Origin: Stieleria neptunia
GTDB lineage: Bacteria > Planctomycetota > Planctomycetia > Pirellulales > Pirellulaceae
Direction: 5' to 3'
Assembly: GCF_007754155.1 (NCBI RefSeq)
Contig: NZ_CP037423.1
Location: 5,362,865 to 5,426,864, forward strand
DNA: 64,000 bases
The position numbers were made by a program, and so were the translations under genes. This document shows, one piece after another, positions 17,411 through 27,845 of this stretch. Every line of letters begins with the position of its first letter. Position 1 is the stretch's first letter. The notes under the pieces were generated by a model that was not told the origin of the DNA, made no database searches, and saw nothing but the letters and a program-made list of their open reading frames with translations.

Positions 17411-18802
17411 ATGTCGCGTCGAATTCTTGCTTGTTGCCTGTCCATCATCGCCGTTTGCTCGTACGGTTTCGCGGCAGAACATCGTTTGCCCGACATCGTC
17501 GTCTATTTGGCAGACGACCTCTCTGCACTCGACCTGTCGCTCTACGGCGGCACGAACATCAAGACGCCGGCCATCGATGCGTTGGCTGCCGACGGCATGA
17601 CGTTCGATCGCGCGTTTGTGGCGAGTCCCGCGTGCGCTCCCAGCCGCGCCGCTCTGCTCACCGGCTTGATGCCGGCTCGAAACGGCGCCGAAGAAAATCA
17701 CACGTATCCGCGCGAGGGAACGGTTCGTCTGCCACGCATCCTCGGTCAACTCGGCTACCAGACGGCAGCGTTTGGAAAGGTCGCCCACTCCAAAAGTGCG
17801 AAAGACTATGGTTTCGACACCATCGACCTGAAGCAAGACATTCCCCAGCTGCGAGAAACGGTGAAGACCTTCCTGGTCAATCGCGACGATCCCAGACCAC
17901 TGGCGTTGTTCGTCGGTGTCTCCAACCCCCACGTGCCGTGGCCTAGCGAATCCACCGTCGATCCCCAATCGATGCATCTGCCTCCCAAACTGCTCGATAC
18001 GCCGCAAACGCGAGTCCAGCGGTCGCGTTATCTGCAGGAAGTCAAAGATCTGGATGCTTATCTCGGCGAACTTCGCGGCTTAACCGACAAGCACATGGCG
18101 GAAGACAAACTGTTTGTGTTGTCCAGCGATCATGGAGCCCAATTCCCATTCGGCAAGTGGACACTGTACGACGAAGGCATCCGTGTGCCGCTGATTGTCG
18201 CGCGTCCGGGGAAGATCCAAAAAGGAAGTCGAACGGATGCGATGGTGAGCTGGGTCGATATTTTCCCAACGCTGATCGACATCGCCGGCGGCTCTGTCCC
18301 CGAAACAATCGACGGACGCTCGTTCACCGCGGTCCTTCACGGCAAAAGCGATTCACATCGCAAACGCATTTTCACGACGCACAGCGGCGACCGAATGATG
18401 AATGTCTACCTGAGTCGCTCGATTCGCACCGATCGATACAAGTTGATTTGGAACCCGCATCCCGAGTTCGCGTTCACCACTCACATTGATTTGCTGCTCC
18501 GCGAAACCTCGGGCGACTACTTTAAGGAATGGACGGAGGCAGCCAAGACGAACCCGCGCGCTGCCGAGGTGGTTGCTCGCCACCACGGCCGCCCCGAGTA
18601 CGAGCTCTTCGATCTCCAGCAAGATCCATTGGAACGCAGCAATCTTGCCGGTCGAAAAGAACTTGCCTCCGTTCAGCAAGACCTGACAACTGAGTTGAAA
18701 CAGTGGATTTCAGATCAGGGTGACAACCTGACCGTTTTCCATCCGCCGCTGATGCTCGATCAGCCCAAAACTTGGGTGCCCCGAAAAGTACCACGCAAGT
18801 AG
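17411..18802 (+). CDS. Secreted sulfatase (iduronate-2-sulfatase/choline-sulfatase-like)
   Basis: A 463-aa exported formylglycine sulfatase. The ATG at 17411 is chosen because AAAAGGATCAAT places a Shine-Dalgarno sequence well and because MSRRILACCLSIIAVCSYGFA is a compact signal peptide; the ATG at 17396 in the same frame is possible. Metal-binding YLADDLSALD, signature CAPSR (Cys75, the formylglycine position), FGKVAHS and LSSDHGAQF are present. The length fits a single-domain family S1 enzyme without the extra C-terminal module of the sulfatase at 12799. It is tightly linked behind the DUF1080-GH78 gene. Substrate: probably a sulfated sugar of the same glycan. Confidence 0.92.
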   Translation: MSRRILACCLSIIAVCSYGFAAEHRLPDIVVYLADDLSALDLSLYGGTNIKTPAIDALAADGMTFDRAFVASPACAPSRAALLTGLMPARNGAEENHTYPREGTVRLPRILGQLGYQTAAFGKVAHSKSAKDYGFDTIDLKQDIPQLRETVKTFLVNRDDPRPLALFVGVSNPHVPWPSESTVDPQSMHLPPKLLDTPQTRVQRSRYLQEVKDLDAYLGELRGLTDKHMAEDKLFVLSSDHGAQFPFGKWTLYDEGIRVPLIVARPGKIQKGSRTDAMVSWVDIFPTLIDIAGGSVPETIDGRSFTAVLHGKSDSHRKRIFTTHSGDRMMNVYLSRSIRTDRYKLIWNPHPEFAFTTHIDLLLRETSGDYFKEWTEAAKTNPRAAEVVARHHGRPEYELFDLQQDPLERSNLAGRKELASVQQDLTTELKQWISDQGDNLTVFHPPLMLDQPKTWVPRKVPRK

Positions 18803-18922
18803 AAAGTCATGCTCAGGACTTCCTTCATCCCCGGCCAAGGTGCGAAAGCTTTTGGGGCTAGATAAACAATGGCTCGACAAGGACGTCGCGAAACGAATCC
18901 CCCTCACAGAAATGGCAATCCC

Positions 18923-20893
18923 ATGGACCGACGAAATTTTCTCCGATCAACCACCACGAGTCTGACCGGGTTTTCATTGGCGGCAAACGGGATGCTGGTT
19001 CCCATCGTTACCGATGCCGCGGAGCATCAGGCTGCCGGAGACGCCCAACATGCCAACGAGCGCTTTGCCCAGCTGACCAAGAGTTTGCTGGTCGATTGGT
19101 GCGACGGCATGATCCGGCGTCAGATCATCGAACCTGAGAATCCAAAACGACATGGTGCCCTTGAGTGTCCGGCGTGCACTCATATTCACGGCCGGTGCAG
19201 CGATGCGTTGTATCCGTTTCTCCATTTGGCCCATGCAACCGGCGACCCAAAGTATCTCAGCGCTGCCATCGCCGTTTATGACTGGGCGGAAAACAACGTC
19301 AGCCAGCCCGATGGCAGTTGGACCAATGACATCAACCCCAAAGCGTGGCGTGGGACGTCCATCTTCGGTGCGATCGCTTTGGCCGAAGCGTTGCACTACC
19401 ACGGTGACGTTCTAGACAAGGAACGCCGCGAGGCCTGGACGGCTCGACTGGACGAGGCGGCTGGCGGATACCTCTATCGTGATTTCAAGAAGATTGACTT
19501 CACCAACCTGAACTACGGCATGACGGGGGTTTACGGTTTTCATCTGTTCGGCCGACTCTGGGATAATCCAAAGTACACGCAACGCAGCGAACAGTTTGCA
19601 AAACGGGTCAAGGAATTCTTCACCGAGCCGAACACGTTGCTGTGGGGCGAAGGCAAGCCGAACAATAATCGCAGCGGACGCGGGCTGTTGCCGATCGACC
19701 TGGGTTACAACGTCGAAGAATCGCTCAACGGCGTTGTTCTCTATGCTTTGGAAGTCAACGATACCGAGCTGCAGGATTTGATGGTCCGATCGCTGAGCGG
19801 GCACTTGGAATTCATGCTGCCCGATGGCGCCTGGGACAACAGTTGGGGCACGCGATCGCAAAAGTGGAGTTACTGGGGCAGTCGCACTTCGGATGGATGT
19901 CAGCCGGCTTTCAGTTTGATGGCCGGTTACAACCCGGCGTTTGGAACGGCGGCGATCAAGAATGCCGAATTGTTGCAGCGGTGCACCGCCGACGGGCTTC
20001 TGCACGGAGGACCGCATTACGTTTCGCATGGTATCAAACCCTGTATCCACCACACGTTCGCACATGCAAAAGTGATGGCGCTGGTGCAAGACAAACTGCA
20101 CGCGATGCCGAAGGTTGACGCCTCCGCTCCGCTGCCGCGAGTGACCGCTCAAGGCGTCAAGCACTTCCCCGAACTCGATGTCTACTTGGCTGCGAAAGGT
20201 CCTTGGCGAGCGACCATTTCTGCGTACGATTCGATCTATAAAACGAAAAAGTCCGGTCTGTTGCAACAACCAACCGGCGGCGCGCTCTCGGTGCTGTACC
20301 ACAAAAAAGTTGGCACGCTACTGGTCTCCAGCATGGCGCGCTACGAAATGGTGGAACCGTTGAACATGCAGCCCCAGCCCGGCGAAGACTTTCCGCTCAC
20401 GACGCGAGTCGAAACCCGTCGAAACGGCACTTGGTACACGAACTTGTACGACTTAAAGGCGGATGTCCGTGTCAAGGATCAAGCCGAGTTCTCTGAGTTC
20501 GACATCCGCACGACGCTGCAGGACGAGAACCGCAAGACCATCGAGCAAGGACCGTCTGAATTCAACTTGAAATACGTGCTTGATCAGGATCGAGTCACGA
20601 TTTCCGCGACACCTTTCGGCGGAAGCCCGGCACCCGGGGAAACGGCATTGGTGATCCCGATCGTGTCGTCGAGTGATGAGACAGTGCGTCCGGTTTCCGA
20701 AACTCGGATCGAGATCACTAAACCCGGCGGCATCGTCGTTGTTGAGTCAAATGTGCCAATGACGATCCACGGCGGCAAGAACGAACGCGTCTTCAACATG
20801 GTTCCTGGTGCCGAAGCCGTTCCGATTATCGCTCGATTCCCGCAAGCACAGACGACAGAAGTCCGTTGCAGCATCCAGGTGATTGTTCCGTGA
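18923..20893 (+). CDS. Tat-exported protein of unknown function, probable (alpha/alpha)-toroid glycan enzyme
   Basis: A 656-aa protein. The ATG at 18923 (MDRRNFLRSTTTSLTGF) opens a twin-arginine signal, so it is probably folded in the cytoplasm and exported by Tat. Residues about 45-400 are helical with repeated aromatic and Gly motifs (CPACTHIHGRCSDALYP, GTSIFGAIALAEALHYHG, LNYGMTGVYGFHLFG), as in (alpha/alpha) toroid enzymes. Residues about 420-656 are beta-rich. I cannot assign a CAZy family, and uronyl-hydrolase or lyase activity is only a possibility. Its stop codon overlaps the ATG of the next gene by one base (tgATG), so the two proteins are translationally coupled and probably work together. 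Confidence 0.75.
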   Translation: MDRRNFLRSTTTSLTGFSLAANGMLVPIVTDAAEHQAAGDAQHANERFAQLTKSLLVDWCDGMIRRQIIEPENPKRHGALECPACTHIHGRCSDALYPFLHLAHATGDPKYLSAAIAVYDWAENNVSQPDGSWTNDINPKAWRGTSIFGAIALAEALHYHGDVLDKERREAWTARLDEAAGGYLYRDFKKIDFTNLNYGMTGVYGFHLFGRLWDNPKYTQRSEQFAKRVKEFFTEPNTLLWGEGKPNNNRSGRGLLPIDLGYNVEESLNGVVLYALEVNDTELQDLMVRSLSGHLEFMLPDGAWDNSWGTRSQKWSYWGSRTSDGCQPAFSLMAGYNPAFGTAAIKNAELLQRCTADGLLHGGPHYVSHGIKPCIHHTFAHAKVMALVQDKLHAMPKVDASAPLPRVTAQGVKHFPELDVYLAAKGPWRATISAYDSIYKTKKSGLLQQPTGGALSVLYHKKVGTLLVSSMARYEMVEPLNMQPQPGEDFPLTTRVETRRNGTWYTNLYDLKADVRVKDQAEFSEFDIRTTLQDENRKTIEQGPSEFNLKYVLDQDRVTISATPFGGSPAPGETALVIPIVSSSDETVRPVSETRIEITKPGGIVVVESNVPMTIHGGKNERVFNMVPGAEAVPIIARFPQAQTTEVRCSIQVIVP

Positions 20894-22413
20894 TGATGTT
20901 ACACCGTTTGCATCTTTCGACGTTGGTTCTCTATACATGCAGCGTTTTAGTTGTTTTTCCGGCGTTGGCGCAATCACCTCCGCACTCGCAGCTCACCGAC
21001 GAATTCAAATCGCCGCTTTCCAACGCATCCGGGTCGATTCAAACCTCGACGGTTGATGAAAAAGCACTCACGTTCGCCGTTGGGCCGGCTTCGAAATTCG
21101 GCAACACCGTCAATGGCCGCACGCATCAGCAAGAGGCTTTGATCACCTACCGCGGGCATCAATACGCTACTTACGTGGATGCCAGTCGACGGATCTGCAT
21201 CGGCCGCCGCGAACTCCCCTCAAGCCCTTGGGAGATCATCCGTTTCGATGATCATCGTTTTGAGTCCAACGATTCACACAACACGTCGGTGATAGGCATT
21301 TGTGATAAAGACGGATCGATTCACATGGCGTTCGATCATCATGCGACGCAACTGAACTACCGCGTGTCAAAATTGGGAGTCGCGCATGCACCGGAGTCGA
21401 CGCCATGGACCGCCGATCTCTTCGGCCCGATCACACACACCCTAGGCTCCGTGACGACGGATGAACGAGTCACCTACCCGAGGTTCTTCCCCGCCCCCAA
21501 TGGGAATCTGATGTTCTACTACCGGTCGGTCACGTCCGCTGATGGCGACGGGATGATCGAAGAGTATGACGGTGAACAGCATGATTGGACGCCCGGCCTG
21601 GGCAAGTTCATCGCTCGCGACGTGGGCACGTTCAAAGCGAATGGCCGCCAAAGTCAACGTCGCTGCCCCTACATGAACGCATTGACGTTTTCAGGGCAAC
21701 GACTGCACGCGAGTTGGGTTTGGCGAGAGCGTTTCGAAAGAACGAATGTCGCCAATCAACACGATCTGTGTTACGCCTACAGCGATGACCACGGTCGAAC
21801 TTGGTGCAATTCGGCAGGCACAATCATCGGTCGCACCGGACAGGACTTCATCCACCTCGATTCACCTGGCTTGGTGGTCGCCGAAATTCCGATCCACTCT
21901 GGCTTGTCGAATCAAAACACACACTACGCGTACCCCGACGGCAGCATTCACATCATGCTGCGACATCGACTTGCGGGTGAGCCGTCCGCCGCGCCGGAAT
22001 TACGCTACTTTCACTACTGGCGCGATAGCGAGGGGAATTGGAATCACGAAGCCCTGCCGATCGTTGGACGTCGGCCCAAGTTGCTTGGAACCCCCGATCG
22101 AAAACTTGTTTTGGTTTACAGCGACGAAGGCGAATTATTCCTCGCCAAGGGCTTGCCCGATGCGGCGCGCCAATCGTGGCGTTGGAGTCAGCTTCGATTG
22201 CCCAGGCGTTATTCCGCGTTCGGCGACGCCGTGGTGGATTTTGCGCGATGGGAACAAGATCACACGCTGTCGGTCTACCATCAAGACGAGCCGTCACGAA
22301 TCATTGTGACCGATTCACCCGACGCAATCGACGGCCCCCCATCGCCGCTACGTGTCAGCAACATCACTTGGGACCAGCTTCCCATCTTGGCAGGAGAACA
22401 CCACCGTGAATGA
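20893..22413 (+). CDS. BNR_4 beta-propeller protein, candidate ulvan lyase (PL24/PL25-like)
   Basis: A 506-aa exported protein. The signal peptide is MMLHRLHLSTLVLYTCSVLVV..ALA. The remainder is all-beta with BNR-type blades (DLCYAYSDDHGRTW) typical of the BNR_4 family, which includes seven-bladed ulvan lyases that cut 4-linked rhamnose-3-sulfate/uronate polymers by beta-elimination. SHNTS (His129) and MAFDHH (His149, His150) give a His pair 20 residues apart, close to the active-site His spacing I recall for characterised PL24/PL25 enzymes. RVTYPRFF and the Arg/Tyr-rich centre also fit. Sulfatases, rhamnosidases and rhaA around it support this reading. It could also be a non-catalytic propeller. 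Confidence 0.75.
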   Translation: MMLHRLHLSTLVLYTCSVLVVFPALAQSPPHSQLTDEFKSPLSNASGSIQTSTVDEKALTFAVGPASKFGNTVNGRTHQQEALITYRGHQYATYVDASRRICIGRRELPSSPWEIIRFDDHRFESNDSHNTSVIGICDKDGSIHMAFDHHATQLNYRVSKLGVAHAPESTPWTADLFGPITHTLGSVTTDERVTYPRFFPAPNGNLMFYYRSVTSADGDGMIEEYDGEQHDWTPGLGKFIARDVGTFKANGRQSQRRCPYMNALTFSGQRLHASWVWRERFERTNVANQHDLCYAYSDDHGRTWCNSAGTIIGRTGQDFIHLDSPGLVVAEIPIHSGLSNQNTHYAYPDGSIHIMLRHRLAGEPSAAPELRYFHYWRDSEGNWNHEALPIVGRRPKLLGTPDRKLVLVYSDEGELFLAKGLPDAARQSWRWSQLRLPRRYSAFGDAVVDFARWEQDHTLSVYHQDEPSRIIVTDSPDAIDGPPSPLRVSNITWDQLPILAGEHHRE

Positions 22414-22441
22414 CCGACGCAACCCGAAGCAATCCACCGCC

Positions 22442-23103
22442 ATGAAACCACGTCTCCTCGCTGGATTGATGATTCTAATTGGATGGTCATGCCTACCGGT
22501 TGATGCTGGTGAGCGACCGAATCTTGTCTTCATCCTGGCCGATGATCTGGGTTTCAATCAGATCGGTGCCTACGGTGACACACCGATCAAAACGCCGAAT
22601 CTGGATCGACTGGCTGAGACGGGAATTCGTTTCACTCAGGCGTACGCCGGCAACACGGTTTGTTCGCCGTCGCGTGTCTCGCTGTTCACGGGCCGCGACG
22701 GCCGGCTGCGATCAAAACGGGACGCGTCGATCACACCCCCTGGGCCTTCGCCGACGTGCTGCCAACCTTCGCCGAACTGGCGGGCGTGCCGCTTACATCC
22801 GTGCCGCGAGTCAAAACCAACGGCACGTCCATTCGTCCTCGCTTGACCGACTCGCCGACGCCGATTCCCGAACGCACCCTCTACTGGGAATTTGGCAAGC
22901 AGGTCGGCGATCCAAATTCCGGCATCGTCGGCGATGTTTTCCAAGCCGCACGCCGAGGAAAGTGGAAGGCGGTTCGCTACGGCAAGGAGGCACCCGTGCA
23001 ACTCTTTAATCTGAACAACGATCCGGGAGAATCAAACGACCTGTCCGCCGTTCAACCCGAAATCCACGCCGAATTCACTCGGCTGTTACAGGAGCACAGC
23101 TAG
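22442..23103 (+). pseudogene. Sulfatase pseudogene with large internal deletion and frameshift
   Basis: The 5' part, from ATG 22442, encodes a signal peptide, [13 protein letters not shown] and the intact signature CSPSR (Cys74) followed by SLFTGR. After about 22697 the sense continues only in another frame (offset +2) with sequence typical of a sulfatase C-terminus (IKTGRVDHTPWAFADVLPTF, then LFNLNNDPGESNDL) up to the stop at 23103. About 250 residues of the central catalytic fold are missing. The gene therefore cannot make an active enzyme. It was probably once the last gene of the operon, since it starts 28 bp after the BNR_4 gene. Confidence 0.88.
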
Positions 23104-23153
23104 ACGATCCAGACCGGGCGATGAAGTTTCGGTCGGTGAGCGGGTCGGTTTGT

Positions 23154-24314
<1,161 letters not shown>

Positions 24315-24452
24315 CAATACGCTTTCAAGTGGATTTGATTCGGATGCGAAATCTGTGACGTGATCCGAATATTGTGAGGATCAGGCCTGACGATGTCCTG
24401 GTGATTCGCGCATTACCGTCTTGCAAATCGGGCAATCTTGCCCAGCGCGGGA

Positions 24453-24687
24453 GCGTCTTTGAGTCAAGGAAAATCAACCTTGGACCACACAACGCGAGTC
24501 ACGGGGGAGCCTTGCGCCGCTGGATCACTTGATGGGCCACAAGAGATCAAGACGACTATCGCACCAAAACGCTGACGACCTACGGCCAGTGGATTCAAGA
24601 ATCTGGCGTCCGCCTTTCGGCCCGGAGTCTCACGCAACACCGCCCCGCGTTGACCGCACGTCAGCCGTCGAAGCGAAGAGCAATTCG
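24453..24687 (+). repeat. Dispersed repeat D, copy 1 (about 235 bp)
   Basis: This segment (landmarks accacacaacgcgagt, gatgggccacaagagatcaa, acctacggcc, ccgtcgaagcg) matches 29082-29316 in the same orientation along its whole length, with many single differences. Open frames inside it on both strands are repeat translations, not supported genes. The flanks 24315-24452 and 24688-24796 show nothing recognisable. Confidence 0.85.
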
Positions 24688-24796
24688 CCGCCAAGAAAGA
24701 CAACATTGCCAATCGTTTCTTGGTAGGCGTTGGGTGTTATCGCAAAGCTCGCGATTGCCGTGGGAATCGATTCCAATGCCTCGATGCATGCGATGG

Positions 24797-25219
24797 TCAC
24801 TCGCTCCCTTGCCGCCGAGACGAGTTGCGGACAAAGAACGGCCCAATGCCATGAGCGTACTCATGGGTCATGATATACAGCCAGTCGTAGGTGGTAGGGA
24901 AGATGTAAGTGTCATTGCAGGCATTGGTCCCAGAAATGGCGATCGACCGAGGGCACAACCATAGCATGTCAAGTTGTTCGTCGTGAACGTAAAGTTCGTC
25001 TTCGTCGCAGTTCTCAAATGCAGACAAGGCATCGGTCCGTTCTAGTGCAGATTGGTAGCCATAGCTGAACGCGTGCCAAAGGAATCCACGATAGCAATAC
25101 GAACCGGTTTGTTGTTGAACATCGGCGAAGAAGGTTCGTGTCAGTTTCTTCAGCGTCTCGCGAAAAGCGCGGCCTTCAACAAGGAATTCGTCTGGCGGAT
25201 AGTCATGCGTTTGGGGCAT
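24797..25219 (-). CDS. DUF4275-like small protein
   Basis: A 140-aa cytoplasmic protein. The central LWHAFSYGYQSALE and the C-terminal TTYDWLYIMTHEYAHGIGPFF resemble the DUF4275 family (Trp-rich centre, then an aromatic-x-x-THE-x-x-x-GPYF-type ending). Function is unknown. The HEYAH string imitates an HExxH zinc motif but in this family context is probably structural. It lies between dispersed repeats D and A in an island of small unrelated genes. Confidence 0.65.
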   Translation of the reverse strand: MPQTHDYPPDEFLVEGRAFRETLKKLTRTFFADVQQQTGSYCYRGFLWHAFSYGYQSALERTDALSAFENCDEDELYVHDEQLDMLWLCPRSIAISGTNACNDTYIFPTTYDWLYIMTHEYAHGIGPFFVRNSSRRQGSE

Positions 25220-25228
25220 CTGATCCCG

Positions 25229-25634
25229 TCGGGTAACGAATTGCGATGTATCCGCACACGTGGAGGTACGGGGGTGGATCGGGAGTGGAGCTTTGTCGGC
25301 ATTTTTAGGTGGGCCGTCCGGAAAAGCTGAGTAGAGCGGCTCCTGCCAGACCGTGCCAGTCTGGACAAGCCTCGTTTTCTACACGAAAGAGGTCTGTCCA
25401 CGACGGATGTCGACCTCATCGAACAGCGTCAGCGATTCGCTGCCGCAGTGCTCGCAGACCAGGCAGGAATCGCATTCCGGTGCGCCTCGCTGCCTAACGA
25501 GATACACCTCCAAACCCACGCCACCGACGCAGCGTCCACGGTATTCCGGAGGGATCACAGCGAGTCGCCGGAGATCAGCGCAGCGCCACCTCCGGACCAC
25601 GCCCCAATCACCCCAACGCCCCCAGACGGGGTCG
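25229..25634 (+). repeat. Dispersed composite repeat A, copy 1, with REP-like palindrome
   Basis: It matches 28371-28838: both begin tcggg(t/c)aacgaattgcgat, continue through aggtgggcc..ggaaaagctga / gtcagaaaagttga and gaccgtgccag, and end in the palindromic part gagggatcacagcgag. In this copy the palindrome is CCGGAGAT (25568-25575) against ACCTCCGG (25588-25595), with one mismatch. No gene is supported inside it or in 25635-25835. Confidence 0.85.
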
Positions 25635-25835
25635 AATCGTCCGTGCGTATTTCGAACGCCGCCACATGAGGCCCTCAGGTGCCCAAGGCAGACACAGGAG
25701 CCGCATTGCGGTTGGTGAATTGCTGTGGATCAATCGCGAGCGAATCGACAGTCGGCTTCCGATTCGAGGTGTTGGCCAAATCAATCGAAAAGCCTGAACT
25801 CTTTCAGGAAGACTGGATTCTGTTGCGATTCGCCC

Positions 25836-26456
25836 TCATCGCTCCATCGCGCCTTTTCCCGAGAGGATCTTATCACGAAATTTGGAGATACGGGAAATTC
25901 GTGTTGCAGGCTTTTTCGCTGAACTCAGATTAATCACATAACTTTTTTGACGGCCAGGAGTCAAACCATAAAATGCTTCCGCAAGATCGGGATCGGAGTC
26001 CAATGCCTCTAACAGCTCAGGAGGCAGTTCGATTTCGCTTTGTTGTTTCGGGGGCTTGATGCCTTCCTCAGCATACCCCATCGCCTCTTGCAAGTAGGAT
26101 TCAATGATTGGCTTCATGCTCGCCACTTGGTTGTTCTTCGTAAAGCGGATCATGTCTGGGTATTGTGTGTTCGGCCCCTGCTTCTTCAGCACTCCCTCGG
26201 GGTCCTTCATCAATGCGGCGTCGAAGAAACTGAGACGAAAGTCGTTCCGAAAGGCGCCAAAAATGACGAGATTGCGATCAGCGTGCATGTAGCATGGATG
26301 CCCCCACTTAACGGTCTCGACCAGATTCATGCTAAGGCAAATCTGACGCAATTTTGCGAGGCCACCGTTCCATTGCCGAGTTGAACAATCTGACGTGGCG
26401 AAACGCTCACAACGGCCGCAGCCATTCGAAAAATATTGTTCGATATCGGTAATCAT
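25836..26456 (-). CDS. YdeI/OmpD-associated-like protein
   Basis: A 206-aa soluble protein. Residues about 1-120 contain a DUF1801-like/YdeI domain (VKWGHPCYMHADRNLVIFGAF, LSFFDAALMKDP). The C-terminus carries the bacteriocin-protection/YdeI-type helical segment (LPPELLEALDSDPDLAEAF, LTPGRQKSYVINLSSAKK). The ATG at 26456 is chosen; a GTG two codons upstream is in frame. The role is not established in the family. It stands alone in a repeat-rich region. Confidence 0.8.
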   Translation of the reverse strand: MITDIEQYFSNGCGRCERFATSDCSTRQWNGGLAKLRQICLSMNLVETVKWGHPCYMHADRNLVIFGAFRNDFRLSFFDAALMKDPEGVLKKQGPNTQYPDMIRFTKNNQVASMKPIIESYLQEAMGYAEEGIKPPKQQSEIELPPELLEALDSDPDLAEAFYGLTPGRQKSYVINLSSAKKPATRISRISKFRDKILSGKGAMER

Positions 26457-26647
26457 CGCCACATTAAACTCCCAGCAACAGAACGTCGGTTATCACACGG
26501 TACGGGCGAGCAGACCAAAAAACCGCGATGCCGTTCTCGCGTGTATCTCATCGTTCCGTCTTCCCTTCGGTGAGGTTTTTCGGAGAGTCATTAGTGTAAC
26601 ATGAACGCGTTGGACGGATGAGAACCAAGCCGGAGTCGCAGTCCAAT

Positions 26648-26776
26648 GGGCCTCGTTTGCCCGACGGGCATGCACCGCCAAACCGACGCAGTGTCCACGG
26701 AATCCCGAGGGATTTCAGCGAGTCGCCGGAGGTCAGCGCAGCGGCACCTCCAGAACACGCCCCAAACCAGCCGACA
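26648..26776 (+). repeat. Dispersed repeat A, partial copy 3
   Basis: Only the 3' part of repeat A is present (gggcctcgtttgcccga, cgcagtgtccacgg, gagggatttcagcgag). It includes the palindrome CCGGAGGT (26726-26733) against ACCTCCAG (26746-26753), with one mismatch. The surrounding 26457-26647 and 26777-26935 hold no recognisable gene. Confidence 0.8.
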
Positions 26777-26935
26777 ACAGCAAGAAAGTAGGAAGATTTC
26801 GGGTAGAAAAATCGCTGACTGAAAGCCCAGAAACCCGGCAAACGCCGCGCACTCTTTTCCTACGCCAAATTTTCCGACCTCCATCTTCAGCCAATGCACC
26901 ACTCACGGGTTAATCATTGCCCCCTTTCCTCGTCT

Positions 26936-27014
26936 TTGTAGAGTCGGGATGAAGCCTGGAGGGCTGACGCCACCGGCAGACATTCTACCGGCCCTCCGGG
27001 CCTGAAAGTCGTAC
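26936..27014 (+). repeat. Dispersed repeat C, short copy
   Basis: It consists of gtagagtcgggatgaagcc, tggagggctgac and a tail gccaccggcagacattctac followed by cggccctccgggcctgaaag. The same head and tail bracket a longer version at 30596-30832, so this copy lacks the middle. The region 27015-27140 shows nothing further. Confidence 0.8.
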
Positions 27015-27140
27015 TCAGCATCGCGGTGCTTGTACTCGAATCGACAGGCGTTGGTTCGCAGCACGAACGTTAGACATCACGAGGAACACAGCGTAGAGAA
27101 ACCAGTTCAAATTACGCCGCAAGCGGTTCTCATCTACATG

Positions 27141-27665
27141 TCATGGCTCGCCCATCTTGTCCTTCGTTTGCGATAGCCTCACAAACCACCTCGTAGTCCA
27201 AAACACGAGAAGGAAAAGCAACACGTGCGTCATGAAGACAAAGAGGGTTGGCAATGCCGTCATTGTTGGATGGATCCGCTTGAACAGCGGAATTGCGTTG
27301 AGGACGATCATCACCGGGCAGATGTATGCAAACAGCACTGTCGATGTGAGGTAAATCGACACCCGGATTGGATCATTTACCCTGGTCGTTCTCCGTGCAA
27401 CCCGGAACCACCAGAACGTCCCCACGATGGAGCATCCAATCGCCAGGGGCAGATGCTGACGTTCACCGACATGAGGCAAGAACGAATTTACGTACACATA
27501 GATCAGAGCAATGATCAATTGCAGTGAAAGCAGGTGCAGGATGCGAATCGGCCCCTTGGGTTGACCATCGAGTCGGCAAGTTGGCCAAACCCCGATCGCC
27601 GACAGGACAAAAGTCAGGCCAGTTGCGCCCACCGATCCTCCAAAAATGTCTGCGTAAGTTGTCAA
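27141..27665 (-). CDS. Multi-spanning membrane protein of unknown function
   Basis: A 174-aa protein with about five hydrophobic helices (GLTFVLSAIGVWP, ILHLLSLQLIIALIYVYV, LAIGCSIVGTFWWF, VLFAYICPVMIVLNAI, HVLLFLLVFWTTRW). The frame opens at a TTG (27665); three codons upstream is an in-frame stop and there is no early ATG, so TTG is the only full-length start. No family is recognised. Confidence 0.55.
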   Translation of the reverse strand: MTTYADIFGGSVGATGLTFVLSAIGVWPTCRLDGQPKGPIRILHLLSLQLIIALIYVYVNSFLPHVGERQHLPLAIGCSIVGTFWWFRVARRTTRVNDPIRVSIYLTSTVLFAYICPVMIVLNAIPLFKRIHPTMTALPTLFVFMTHVLLFLLVFWTTRWFVRLSQTKDKMGEP

Positions 27666-27845
27666 TGCGAATCACCACCGGCGAAACGACAAGCAACAAG
27701 AGTTCGGAAATTACGTTTGAGTAACGCGCGCAAACATTCAATGCTCGCCGCAATCAGTGAATCATCGTTCGATCCATCGACAGAGATTGGGAAACGGCAA
27801 TCGATGATGTCGCGGCCGACTCGCGTACTCGAGTGCACGCGATCG

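Noticed and set aside
24797..24870. HEYAH in the DUF4275-like protein as an HExxH zinc protease motif
   Set aside because: The surrounding WLYIMTHE..GIGPFF pattern fits the DUF4275 ending, with no further zinc ligand or protease fold visible.
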